Of a stretch of 64,000 bases of DNA, positions 36,644 to 48,496 are shown one piece after another; the stretch's first letter is position 1; the number at the start of each line of letters is the position of its first letter. The position numbers and the translations under genes are program-made. Below the pieces are notes generated by a model that worked only from the letters and a program-made list of their open reading frames with translations, had not been told where the DNA came from and did no database searches. The stretch comes from Plantago major. Its lineage: Eukaryota; Streptophyta; Magnoliopsida; Lamiales; Plantaginaceae. The stretch covers positions 5,954,524-6,018,523 of the forward strand of contig CM048844.1 in the NCBI GenBank assembly GCA_026545765.1. Reading direction: 5' to 3'.

Positions 36644-39600
36644 ATGGGTGAGGATCGCACTTGGATGTATAAGCGTTGTGCTGATGGTTTAGTAAGACCT
36701 GAGTTTAGGGACGGTGTTATAAGGTTTGTTGAGTTTGCATCTAACCAGCCGAGTTGTATGGATGAGGATAGGATTAAATGTCCCTGTCAGCATGTAAAGT
36801 GCCGTAACAAGATTTATCTATTTGTTGAAGATGTTAAGTATCACTTGTGTAAGAATGGGTTTATGCTAGACTATGAGGTGTGGACATCACATGGTGAATC
36901 CCGTACCAGTCCTGAAACACATGCAAGAGAGCCAGATAGAGGATTAGAGGGGTACACCGATGGTTCGATGCAATTGGCCTGACATGTTCAATGTTGAAAT
37001 GGAAGGGGAGGAACCAAACCCCGAAGCTAAATGGTTTTATGAAATGTTAAAAGCTGCAAATAAGCCATTGTACCCTGGGTGTGAGTCACACAATCAGTTA
37101 TCACTCATTTCTCAACTTGTGAATGTTAAGTGTGAAAGTAAAATGTCTGAGGAGGCTTTTAATAAAATAGCAAAGTTGATTAAGGATGTTGCACCCGATC
37201 CTAATATAGTTCCATAAAACTATTATCGGGCTAAGAAGGTAATGCGGGGATTGGGTTTACCTGTAGAGGAGATTGATTGTTGTAGGAAGTTGTGCATGCT
37301 CTATCGGGGCCTGGACAAGGATTTGGATAAGTGTAAGTTCTGTAACGAGCCTCGTTATAAGAAATTCAAACAGGGTGCAAGCAATAAGAGACAAAAGTGT
37401 AACAAATCCTTCAAAAAAATGCATTACTTCCCTTTAACACCTCGATTGCAAAGGTTGTATGCATCTGAAGCCTCGGCCAAGCATATGAGATGGCATGATG
37501 AGCACCAGAAACCCAAGGAGGGGGTCATGCATCACCCTTCTGACTCTCCAGCATGGAAGCATTTGGATGAGAAATATCCTGAGTTTAAAGTGGAGTCTCG
37601 GAACGTGAGATTGGGACTCTGGACAGATGGTTTTCAGCCTTTTGAAGGGAAAAATACTTCGAAGATGAACCTGTTCCCACGCAATAGTCAGAAATTCTTG
37701 ACGGTATCGGGCTGGAACAACCTGCTCTTCCGGAATATCCCGACTCAACGCCAAAGAATTTCCTGTCGCTAACATATAGTATTCATCTCTTAACTCAAGT
37801 TAGATAATTTTCAAAGAAAATCTTTAGTCAATTTCATTTCGGGTGAATTGCATTCAGATGAATTGGATTCGGGTGAATTCAATGAGGAACCTTATGAAGA
37901 TTATATTGATTCTTATCAAACTCTTACGGGAAGCAATATTCAAGTTGGCCAGTTTTGTTAACACCTTACAACTTGCCACCTGATATGTGCATGAAATCCC
38001 AGTTTATATTCTTGACAGTGCTGGTGCCAGGTCCTGATAATCCAAAGGACAAGCTAGATGTTTTCTTGTAACCGATTATATATGAGCTTATTACATTGTG
38101 GAATGATGGTGCACGCACGTATGATGTCTCCAAAAAGAAAAACTTCCAAATGAGAGCAGTGTTGTTGTGGATGGTTAGTGATTTCCCAGCCTATGGAATG
38201 TTGTCGGGCTGGAGAATATCTGGAAAGTTTGCTTGTCCTCATTGCATGGAAGAAACTGACTCTTTTAGACTTACATGCAGCAAGAAGCAGTCTTGGTTTG
38301 ACAATCATCGTAAGTTCCTTCCATTAGATCATCCATTTAGAAAGAACAATACCAATTTTCGTAAAAATGTAGCGGTACTTGATGGGGAAGGCCCTGAGCA
38401 TTTCACTGGAAAGCAAATTCTATGGGAGATAGAGAATATGGGGTTGAAAAGGGTGACTGAATTGGGGTATGAGAAACATAACAAAAGAGTAACCAAGGAT
38501 TGTGGTTGGAAGAATCGCAGTATAATTTGGGATTTGCCATATTGGAGTTCCTTGCTTATACGCCACAACTTGGATTTCATGCACACGGAGAAGAATAATT
38601 TGGAGCAGTTGTTCAACACAATTTACAACATTACAGAAAAAATAAAGGATACTAAAGCTTCTAGAGAGGAGTTGAATGAGTATTGCAGACGTCCGGAGAT
38701 GAAGAAGGACGAGGCTACAGGGAAGTGGCCAAAAGCCTCATATGTACTTGATCCTAAGGTGAGAACAAAGTTGTTTGATTGGGTTGGTGAGTTGCGTTTT
38801 CCTGATGGATATGCATCAAACATGGGAAGGTGTGTTGACTTGCCAAAGACAAAGATGTTTGGGATGAAAAGTCACGATTGTCCTGTTTCCATTGCATTTC
38901 GGAAGTTTCTACCTAAGCAAGTATGGTCAGTTCTTACAGAGTTTAGTTTATTCTTCAAGGATCTTGGTGCACGTGTTATTGAGGAAAGAGAAATGAAAAG
39001 ACTCGAGGAGGCGATACCCGTGATACTTTGCAAACTTGAATGTATATTTCCTCCAAGTTGGTTCAACTCCATGGAACATTTACCTGTTCACTTGCCATAT
39101 GAAGCAATCATAGCAGGACCAGTCCAATATAGGTGGATGTACCCATTTGAAAGGTTAGTACACGTGCTCAATAACTAATAAAAAAACTCAATGAGGTATT
39201 TTCTAACAAAAATTGGGTGTGCAGGTACCTGAGGAACTTGAAAAGGAATGTGAAAAACAAGAATAGAGTAGAGGGTTCAATTGCCAATGGATAATTAATG
39301 GAAGAGATATGTTACTTCTGCTCGTTCTATTACGAATGGAATGTTGAGACCATGTTAAGGAAGGTGGCTAGGAATGCAGATGACTTTGTCGTGGAGGATG
39401 ATGATGATGATGATGAAGCAATATCAGTATTCAGATGTTCGGGTCGACCGCTTGGTGAGCCCAAAAGGCGTTATTTGAGTGAGGATGAATACAAAGCGGC
39501 CACTAAGTATGTCCTAATGAATTGTCCCGAAGTGGCTCCGTTTATGGAGATGTACATGTTGTAAGTACTCATATTTTAAATGTACATATAAGTCCCCTAT

Positions 39601-40449
39601 TGCATAATTTTGAGCACATGTACTAAATTAACGTGTGTGGTTGTTGAAGGGAAAATCAAGAAGGATTGAAGTTAGTCTTCCCAAACTTGAGTGATGATGA
39701 ACTTGATGGAAAGATATCAATGGATTTGTTTCCCAAATGGTTCGAGGGACACGTAGGACTTTCTAATACTTGATGCATGCTAAGTTGAACAGGTTGTGTG
39801 TTTTATTCCATAATTCAAATGGCTTTTTTGGTATATAACAGGTTGCAGATCCAGCCAACAATGTTTCTGACAAATACTTGGTTGAACTATCTAGAGGGCC
39901 GTTTGCAATAGCGACCTCGTACTCGGGCTACATTGTGAATGAGTATCGATTTCATTCTCAATCACATGACACAGATATGTCCACTATGAATAGTGGAGTA
40001 TGTGTAAAAGGGACTGATTATGGCGTAGATGAGTATGACTACTACGGACAACTGGATGATGTTGTGCAACTTGACTATGGTGGGATGCATTTGAAAAAAA
40101 TATTTTTGTTCAGTTGTTCATGGTTCGATCCAAGTGTTAAGGGAACGAGTATAGTTGCTCAATACAGGCTTGTTGATATACATGTTATAAAGGAAAATTC
40201 AATAAATATGAACCTTTTGTACTAGCTAGTCAAGCCCACCTAGTTTCGTATTGTAGTTATCCTAGTTTGTGAAATGATAAGAAGGATTGGAGGGCCGTGA
40301 TGAAAATTGGAGCACGTAACAAGGTCGACATTATGGAAACTACTCCAGAGGAATCATTTCAGGAAGAGGTTGTGGATGATTGTATTGTCATAGATGTGGA
40401 TGATCTCGATCTTGATTTAGTGGAGCCTAATGTTCTTGTTGACCTTTGA
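36644..40449 (+). pseudogene. CACTA TNP2-like transposase, degenerate
   Basis: Order of recognisable domains: N-terminal Transpos_assoc (36644-36900, RIKCPCQHVKCRNK), Transposase_21 core (37020-38830; GPDNPKDKLDVF, LLWMVSDFPAYGMLSGW, CPHCMEETDSFRL), DUF4218 (38930-39150, SMEHLPVHLPYEAI, YRWMYPFER), a CxxC-Y-type exon (39298-39560) and DUF4216 (39990-40190, YGQLDDVVQLDYGG). The tail to 40449 is acidic. The frame changes between 36644-36982 and 36960-37217, there is an in-frame stop at about 37215, and further frame changes and stops lie between 37770 and 38096. From 38096 to 39178 the core is open for 360 codons. The enzyme in live relatives cuts and joins the CACTA ends. Confidence 0.88.
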
Positions 40450-40593
40450 TCAGTGGTGTGTTATGTAAACTACATGTACATTAGTGTCATCTATTTTCTT
40501 AATGTTGTGCTTTGTTATATACTTCATTGTTAAAACTTATTATACATCTATTATCATATAATTTTCTAACTTATTGTAATGTTCTTATTTTAG

Positions 40594-42979
40594 ATGATTG
40601 GACGTAATGTTTTTGGACGTACACTTCGAGGTGGACGTGGACGTACTGGGACTTCTGGGCGGGGATCCACTCAGCTATTCATCGGTGGGCGTGGATCCAC
40701 TCAGCACTGCCATCGTGGTGAGGATCCTCTCGGTATGCGCCATTGGTGGACGGGGATCCCCACAGTTGTCTGTGCCTGGTGGATCGGGATCCCCACAGCA
40801 GTCAATGGCTGATGGTGGAGATGGGGGTAGGATTCATGAAAGTGGTGGGTCTATTGATGATGAGAATGATCCAGTTGCAGAAAATCCCGTGATTCCTAGT
40901 CTTTCAAACCGCGATCAGGCCTACATCCCAGCTGGAGCAAAGAGGTAGATTATATCATATAAATATCATATATGACACTTTTGAAATAATATTTACTAAT
41001 GGTTTCTTTTGATTTTTACAAGGTTGACGCCCAGAAAGACAACGGGCTACACCACAGAGGTCTTCCTACAAAAGATTCATGACAATTGCCCCGATGGAAG
41101 TTGGTGACGGCTGTGCAAAGGAGGACATATTATGGCAACTTCAAGGTATTTCACAACGGAAAATATACTCACTATTGATTATACTTGCATGTTTCAATGT
41201 TTACTTGTTATCATAACACCATGCATCTTATAAAACTGCAGAGATACTTTTATGTTGATGAGAACCGAGATGAGGAGTATTTCGTAGCATGGGAGGTTCA
41301 TGCCGGTAAGCAATATGCAGCATTGATGAATCAGCGGAAATCATTGTACAAAACATTTGGTGCAGAGAAAGCTGAGGGGCTAACGGTTGAAGCGATGGGC
41401 TCAATGGAGGGCTTAGTGGGATTCTGCAGAATGCCGGCATCGAGCAATGAACTCCAAAAGTCGACTCTCAGAGGTAGATGGATTGGGGACAGGGATTTCA
41501 AGGCATCGTGGGGGGTCTATCCCAACTCTTGCTCACGTGGAGAAGATGGTAAAATTTTTGTACTGGTTTTATTTACTTTAGTTATTAAGTTAGCCAAGAA
41601 AGAATGTTTACTGTTGTTTCTATGTTAGGACCTTCCACACCGTGTTTTTTTACCTGACTCTTAAACTTTTCGTTTATTTAACTGACTACCAAATTTTCCT
41701 AGTTGTTTATGTATAACCTTTATTTATTACTCCCTCCATTTCAGAGAAAGTGTTACATTTTGACTTTGACCGATCAACTGTCTTCGAGTTTGACCACAAA
41801 TTACTCATAAACGATAATAGTAAATAATTTAATAAAATCATATAATAAAAATTTAATTACTAAATTTTCATTATATAATTTTAATAATTTATTTATTAAT
41901 ATCGTTTAAGAGTAAATTGTGGTCAAATGCGGAAACAGTTGACCGCAGAATAGTAAAATGTAACACTTTTTCTGAAATGGAGGGAGTAGTTATTTAGGTA
42001 TTTAAATCTAAATATATTTAGTGGTATGGAGTAGTATTTGGATAGTATATATTGGGTAATTAGTTTCTTGAGAGAACATGTTGTTGCTCAAAAGTTGCTT
42101 TTTATATGTTATTGAAGTTGTATGAGAATATGAGTCATGATAGTCATTTACTTTGAGGGTATCAATTTGAACTTACATATTGTGTTTTACATGTAGCAAA
42201 AGGAAGCAGGGGGTGAGATACCTTCTTCCTACAAGGTATTCTCAGCTATGCAAATTAAGGACGGTGTTCCATTGTACGGTCGATCATTGAGGATTAAAGT
42301 AAGTACTTTATGGGATGTTTGCATGTATATGATATATGTAGTTCTTTCATTAGGTTTTGCTAATGAAGTTTGATGATATTACTTGTTGGTTTATATATAT
42401 ATTTTTATTATAATTAACAATCCCTTTATATTTCTGCTATTTCTGTTGTTTATTATCTAAAGTTTAGTATAACATTTTACATTATTTCATTGGAGAAATT
42501 ATTTGTACTCTGCAATGGTATGTGTTTTGAAATAAATAGTCAGAATATTCTTATGAGTATTATCATTTTTATGTGTAGAATGCTATGGAGCAACGTGTTG
42601 CAAAATTTGAAGAAGCTGGGGAAGATTATGACGAATCTGAGATCTTCGATCAAATCAACCCATTGTCGAAGAAGCAGCGTCGTGTTGGCATTGGTAGCGC
42701 AGTGGCTATATATTTTAGCAAGGGTAGTAGTTCTAGTGGGTCCAACCAAATTGCTGACACATGAATACTTGAATCTTTGGAGGTGCAAGGAGAGAAGCTT
42801 GGAACTTTGGCGGATCAGCTAGCAGAGAAGGATGAAATAATCCGTAAACTACTAGAGACACAAGAAGCTTAAAAGGAGGCACGACTAGCTGCACTAGAAG
42901 CTGAAAGGGAGGCACGACTAGCCATGCAACGAGACTTTGATCAGAAGCTTGCAAATTTGACATCTAGGTTTGCTTCTTG
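40594..42979 (+). pseudogene. CACTA TNP1/TNPA-like accessory protein gene, split and damaged
   Basis: The first exon (40598-40948) is rich in Gly/Ser/Pro with a repeated GGRGS-like motif. A middle exon (about 41240-41550) has YFYVDENRDEEYF and a W-rich RGRWIGDRDFKASWGVYPNS segment. Later exons include IPSSYKVFSAMQIKDG (42200-42300) and a 3' coiled-coil exon (42575-42979) with NAMEQRVAKFEEAGEDYDES and repeated EAREARLAAL-like heptads. Two in-frame stops fall in this last exon. The layout is that of the DNA-binding partner protein of plant CACTA elements. Exon borders are approximate. Confidence 0.7.
41730..41986. mobile_element. Stowaway-type MITE (4), nested in the CACTA
   Basis: Ends CTCCCTCCATTTCAGAGAAA and TTTCTGAAATGGAGGGAG are inverted copies, flanked by TA (41728-41729, 41987-41988). 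It lies in an intron of the TNP1-like gene, so it inserted after the CACTA arrived or travelled with it. Confidence 0.9.
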
Positions 42980-43219
42980 ATGGGTTATGATGGTACTTTA
43001 GTATTTCGTTTGATGTTTGACTTGTCTAGACAGTTTCTATGTAGTATTTGGTTTAATGTTTAGTAATTCTATTTGTCATGAAGATTATGGGATGATGTTG
43101 TATTAGAATATTTTGACGGATGTTTTTAAATATGAATTTATGTGATTTCGCTGGGTTTCGGAAATTTTTGTTTTATTTTGATTTCCAGGAAAACTGGAGA
43201 ATGAAAGGAAACTGTTTTT

Positions 43220-43548
43220 TTTTAATCTCAGTGACGGATTTCGTTTCGTCACTGATTTTTACACGTTCAGAGTCAGTGACGGAATTTTCCGTCACTAATG
43301 AGCCTCTACAGAATGAATTGTGACAAATATCAGTGACGGAACAAGACCTATAGTGACGGAAAAATCCGTCACTAAACATCCCAAATAATGAAATTTCGAC
43401 GAAAACCAGTGACGGAATAAAAAATAATTGTGACGAACTATTCCGTCACTGATGGGTTTTAATGACAGCCAAATTCCGTCACTGTTCCGTCACTAACAAC
43501 TTTAGTGACGGAATTGGTCCCTCACTATTTGACAGTTTTTTTGTAGTG
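43220..43548. repeat. CACTA right subterminal and terminal repeats
   Basis: At least ten copies of the same GTGACGGAA/TTCCGTCAC word as at the left end, in both orientations, ending in TTTTTTTGTAGTG. Confidence 0.9.
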
Positions 43549-43883
43549 CGTCGAGATTCGATGGGTATTAGAAAAATATATATAAAAATATCTCGAAACA
43601 ACACATTTATCATTCAAAGAAAATGAGCAATTACATATATCCCCCGTTAGATGTCCTTCTCACAGATGGGTACCCGTTAGTCAAACAATTACATCTAGGT
43701 CCTTTAAGCTGAAAATCTGTGGACCAAATAAGCTGCTACAATAACTTTTTCCAAAACCAAATAGGCCCTTATCCAATTTTCAGAGAATTGATCAGAGTCC
43801 CACTCGTTTCTTCTTTTCTGTCTCTTCTTCTCCGTTTTTCTTCACCGATCTTCTGATTTGTTCTTCTTCTCCGATTTGTCTCT

Positions 43884-44147
43884 TCATCTCTGATCTTCTC
43901 CGATTTGTCTCTTCTTCTCCGTTCTTCTTCTCCGATCTATCTGTTCTTCTCCGATCTTCTTCTGTTCATCGCTATTCAGATTGTTGGCCTTTTTGAGAAG
44001 TAATTTGAAATCGGAAGTCGAACCACCACAATGGCACTTACGACCGCAATGGAACTGCATCATATCGATGAAAAGCTTGGCCTCTGCTTTCCGAAGAGAT
44101 TCTGCATCGAACGGATCACCAGGCACCATGGTTGATTGGAGTTTCAT
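43884..44147 (-). pseudogene. Possible captured gene fragment inside the MULE
   Basis: The minus strand has an 87-codon frame beginning MKLQSTMVPGDPFDAESLRK with a CHCGG segment, more balanced in composition than its surroundings. Its 3' half runs into the low-complexity CT-rich tract and becomes Arg/Lys-rich. I do not recognise the family. Gene capture is common for plant MULEs, which is why I note it; chance is possible. Confidence 0.3.
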
Positions 44148-44904
44148 ACTTGGACCTCTGAACTAAACTCTATCTTGTGTTTGTTTGTTAATGCTGTATA
44201 GAAACGAAGGATTTCTGGTTTCATTACTATATTAATATATGGATCTTCTCCGTTCTTCTTCTCCGTCTTCTTCTCCGATCTGTCTCTTCTTCTCCGAGCT
44301 TCCATTGCTAGACTTTTGAACATAAAATTCAGATAGACCTAATTGTTGCAGGGACTCAAATGAAAGTTATGGAAACTTATAACCCTTACAATTGAGAATT
44401 TGATAGACCTAATTGCAAAATTAAAAACGTTATAGGGACTGAATTGAACTTTTAGAAAGTTGAAGGGCGATATTCTGAAAATCAGAAAATTGAAGGGTTT
44501 GCCTTTTGAAAATTCTGTTTTGTTCAAGGACTTAAATTGTAAATACATTGTTGGGGGCTTTCTATCGTCAATCAAGGTGTCGCCCTGACTAACGTCAGTC
44601 ACCTATTTAATTTGATCCATTAGATTAAAATTTTAACGGTGGATATCGAATAATCTGTTACCTTTTACACTAAGTGTTGCCATGGGGTGTCGTTCGTGTC
44701 GCACAAGGTGTTGCGCTACGTGTTGCTCTAACCACCTACGTCGCTTTAAATTATTTAAATAAATTTAAAAAAATATTTTTGATCTATTAAAAAATTACCT
44801 CTATTAAAAAATCAAACTTAAAATTTTGAAATCAAAACCAATAATTAAAATTAAATCACCTATCTTCTTCCCCACCACCACCACAACTCACCGGAAGCCG
44901 CCAC

Positions 44905-45035
44905 GAAAGCTCCGATCTGGAGCTTCCGCCAGGGGAAGCTCCGACCACGCCACTGCTGGAGCTTCCATGGCGTGGATGGAAGCTCCAAAAAAAAAAATAT
45001 TGATCAGCTTTCCGCAATGGAAGCTCCGGCAGTGA
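44905..45035. repeat. Interspersed GGAGCTTCC/GGAAGCTCC words
   Basis: Six copies of GGAGCTTCC, its complement, or a one-base variant occur within about 130 bases, in both orientations. They are followed by a GGTGGTGGT-rich tract (45038-45110) that is the inverse of the CCACCACCA tract at 44872-44885. Confidence 0.8.
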
Positions 45036-45783
45036 TTTTGGTGGTGGTGTGCGGTGTGGTGGTGGGGAAGAAGATGGTGGGTGGTGGTGGGTGGTGGTGG
45101 GGATTGGGGAAGGAGAGTTAAAATTTTAATAATTAAAATTTTTGGAAGAAGTTAATAGTTTTAAAAAAAAATTAGCGGTTGAAGTCGATACAGATCAATG
45201 GTTGAGGGCGACAAAGAGCAACGGTTTAGGGCGATACTGAGCAACTGACACGTGTCAGATGCCGATACATTGACTGACAATAGTCAGGGCGACACCTTGA
45301 CTGACGGTAGAAGACCTGTACATTGTTTGGCTATTTGTAAAAGTTGATAATTGAACAAGGGCAAAAAAGACTTTTCCTGGATTTAATTCGCCAAAAGTCA
45401 AATCCGTGGACTTAGATGTAATTGATTTTTATCGATCTGGACTTACATATTTTTTTTGACTAACGGGTATCCATCTGTAATAAGAAAATCTAAGAGGGGG
45501 TGTGGATGTAATTTACCCCAAACAAAATGTACAAAAAAAAAAAAAAAAACTACTACATTATTCGAAATTCCAACACAGGTGTAATAAAGAGATCAATTGA
45601 AATCAATCATTTCATGTAAAATAAAACTTAAAGAAGAGTTAACACATTGTGCTATAAGTAATCATTTGTCTAGTCATAATAATATCAAACTGGGTCAAAT
45701 ATTAGTCCAGCCAATATTTCCTTACGTACTGAAGGACTTCATATTCTTTGTTGTGTTTTGTTTTCCCCTTTCAATTCTACCAG

Positions 45784-46428
45784 GTTATTGCTCTAACAAA
45801 AGCCGGCCATCATCTCCCCAAGTTTGATAGGCTGAGAAAACTAAAACTTGATTTTGGATTTAACTCTGTTAATCATATTGGAGCCCTATTTGAGCTACTT
45901 AATGCTGCACCATCTTTGAAAGACCTGGATATCGATATGGTAATTACATTATACACAATGTCCGTCTCAGGTGCTGCAAAGAATAATAAAATCTTTCACC
46001 TAAACATTCTCTTGTGGTCACGGTAGTGATTTAATGGAATCGCAAGATGGTTATGACTATGATGCAGTGGGATCCGTACCATCCTGTATAATTCGAGTTT
46101 AGATACTTTGAGAACAATGCACATCAACTCCGTCTGGCAATGTTCATGCTGGAACATGGGGCGAAGTTGAAGAAAGTTTCTTTCTCTCAGTGTTTTATGT
46201 ACAAAGAGGAACTTGGGTACATGGGGCGAAGTTGAAGAAAGAAAGTCTCTCTCTCGGAGTGTTTGGTTATACGTTTGAATTGAGTTTTTTTAATTCCAGT
46301 TGCGTTTTTGTGTACAAAAACTACACAAAAACTCAATTTAAATTGAGTTTTCTCAATTCAAATATGTAACCAAACACTCCGATTGACATTTCCTAAAGCT
46401 TCAAAATGTGTAAGAATTGTAATTAACC
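45784..46428 (+). pseudogene. F-box/FBD gene fragment (exons 2-3 only)
   Basis: The piece 45784-45939 matches exon 2 of the two F-box genes downstream (HHLPKFDRLRKLKLDF; ALFELLNAAPSLKDLDID). It keeps the upstream AG and a downstream GT. The part from about 46027 matches exon 3 (DGYDYDAV, VPSCII) but has a lost acceptor, frame breaks, a 23-bp duplication (46154-46176, 46219-46241) and an inserted foldback MITE. The final text before 46428 again matches the FBD C-terminus (KCVRIVIN). Exon 1 with the F-box is missing; the MULE ends 255 bp upstream. Confidence 0.85.
46255..46381. mobile_element. Foldback MITE in the FBD pseudogene
   Basis: Termini CGGAGTGTTTGGTTA and TAACCAAACACTCCG are perfect inverted repeats, and the arms continue to pair (GAATTGAG/CTCAATTC). 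It is 127 bp and non-coding. Its ends resemble hAT-type MITEs, but no clear target duplication is visible. Confidence 0.85.
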
Positions 46429-47700
46429 GGGGAAGATATATTTGCCATCTGGGGCTTCCTCATCAACTGGAGGAAGTAGTGACATTTAAGTTCACTTTTG
46501 TGTATGGAATTATGGGGCACCGTGAATTTCATTTCTAGTGACTTATGTGGCTTGATATGGAGCTACAAAATTTCTAGACTTAAAAATACCTTAGATAGGA
46601 ACCTATGTTGGTAAATATTTTACACCACTAGTACTTACAAATAAAATTCAAACTATACTTTACTTTGTCCGTATAGAAAATATATCTGTATTGTTAATCC
46701 TTTGTACTAACCTCTGTTCAATTTATTTCTAATACGACAATACAATACTGGAATTCATAGTATCTTGCAATTTTTAGATTACATTAATTAATGCCCAAAA
46801 TGTCAATGATGTAAACTTTAGCTATACAAGGTCTATCATGTACTAGTAGTAATTAGTCCGTCACCGATAAGCATCTCTTTCATCTATCATTTTTGTCGCA
46901 CTACAAAAAACTTAATCTTATATCATTTTTATTATTTTCATTTAAATAACTTCCAATATTTCAATTTTACTTATTTTGTTGATAAAAAGTTTCAGTGAAA
47001 AACTTGAAACGGTATAAGTAGTAACACTCAAAAGGGATCAGTAACAAAATTGTCAATATGCTTGGAAGAAAAATTGATAATGGACCGTGAAACTTCATAC
47101 AATGCTATTTTTTTGAAAATAGTTTTAGGTGTTCATGAAATTTGCTACTCCACCCACCCACTCAATCTTGTCTATTGTTTCACATTTTTTTAGTTGTCTT
47201 TTAAGGAATATGAATAATTAATGATAAGAATGTTTAGGAAAGATAGATGTTAATGGATAAAAAAAAGGTATGAAAGATATATAATAAAGAAAGTCGAGTA
47301 ATGATTAATGAAGTTTACATTTTTACTATTTTTTGTTATTGAATAATATCACTATTACAATCATATTAAATGAATTGAACTAATATATCATTCATATAAA
47401 TTATTATTCAATCTATCACAACTAACATATACTAGATCAAACTTGCACTCAACGAGATTCGAACCCACAACCTCAATGAAACATTTATAAAACGACGTTC
47501 ATAAAAGTAAACTGAGACAACAATATTCATGGGAAGAAGTACATTGCAAAAATAAAAAATGCCCACACATATTATTTTTTTCATTAAAAATACTAAATTC
47601 ACTGAAATTACTTACTGATTCACTAATAAAATTACATTTTTTTTCTTCATACAATTTTTATGTTTTATTATTATCATCTATGTTAAATTTTGACAGAGGG
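46429..47700. other. Intergenic DNA with a possible SINE fragment
   Basis: AT-rich, no gene. On the minus strand at about 47450-47475 a box B-like GGGTTCGAATCTCG appears, with weak tRNA-like text around it, suggesting a SINE remnant at roughly 47400-47520. Confidence 0.4.
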
Positions 47701-48496
47701 AAAACCTAATTTATGAATTCTCCAGCACGAGGGACTACCATCAGAATGAATAGCTTTGCCATTGTTACCGTAGTTGCTAGCTAGACTCGGAGGCGGATTT
47801 TCGTCGGAAGGGTTAGTGGTCTTCTCTCTTACTTGTAGCTTTTTCATTTCTCCATTTTCTACACATACTACATTCTTACTGTGTTTCATCATCTGTCTGA
47901 TTTATGTTCATTTAATTCCGGATGTGCCTTTCTCAACACTGTGTTTTCTTACTATCGTGGTTTCGCAACTTGATTACCTACAAATTGTGGAGGTTACAGC
48001 TTCTGGTGCTTTGTTAGGGCTTTTATTGAAGGTAGACTTGTGATAATCGTTTGATTACACCTGCTAGATTGGGGACTGACTGATGACATTACTTGTTTCG
48101 AAGAATTAAACGAGGATTACTGTAATTTGATTGCGAATGTCGTTGATGATTTCGTTAATATGCCGCTAGCTGTAAGACTAGAGATGCATATTTTTTTCCA
48201 ACTGAAAAGTAGCAGTTTAGCATATCGAATTTGATGCATTTTTCTACGAAGATGACATGGTCAGTGTCTCAGTGACTTGATTTGTATCTAGCTAGGGATT
48301 ACGGATGCAGTTTAGCATATGATTGTACGCTAGAAATATGCGAAGATTAGTGACTTGCCGACTTTGTATCTGTCTGGAAGCTGCTTCTTCTGCGTTTATA
48401 TGATTGTACACTTGCTTGATATAGTCATTGGATTGAGGATGGGATTATTGATGCAGTTTTCTGTGTCAAATTTTCAGGAGTTTTTGTAGTGAAATC

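Larger units (their letters stand above)
35408..43548 (+). mobile_element. CACTA (En/Spm) DNA transposon, end to end
   Basis: The left end is CACTACAAGAAAATTGCCAA and the right end, complemented, is CACTACAAAAAAACTGTCAA; over 26 bases they differ at about four. A 3-bp CGT duplication flanks both ends (35405-35407, 43549-43551). Total length is 8141 bp. Order inside: left subterminal repeats, a CT-rich leader, a TNP2-type transposase gene, a TNP1/TNPA-type gene on the same strand, and right subterminal repeats. Both ends and both gene regions are present, but the TNP2 gene has several disablements, so this copy is probably not autonomous. A Stowaway MITE has inserted in the second gene. Confidence 0.96.
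43626..45518. mobile_element. Mutator-like (MULE) nonautonomous element
   Basis: An 11-bp direct repeat with one mismatch flanks it: CAAAGAAAATG (43615-43625) and CAAACAAAATG (45519-45529). Inside each end are inverted repeats of about 65 bases or more, sharing ACAGATGG.TACCCGTTAGTC. A second inverted pair lies deeper, at 44562-44602 and 45270-45310 (AAGGTGTCGCCCTGACTA). The left arm holds about 700 extra bases between the two tiers, including a CT-rich tract (43800-43970) and a possible captured coding piece. No transposase is seen. It begins 78 bp after the CACTA. Confidence 0.75.

Noticed and set aside
43173-43379. Small frames in the right end of the CACTA
   Set aside because: They are read-through of the repeated GTGACGGAA word, not genes.
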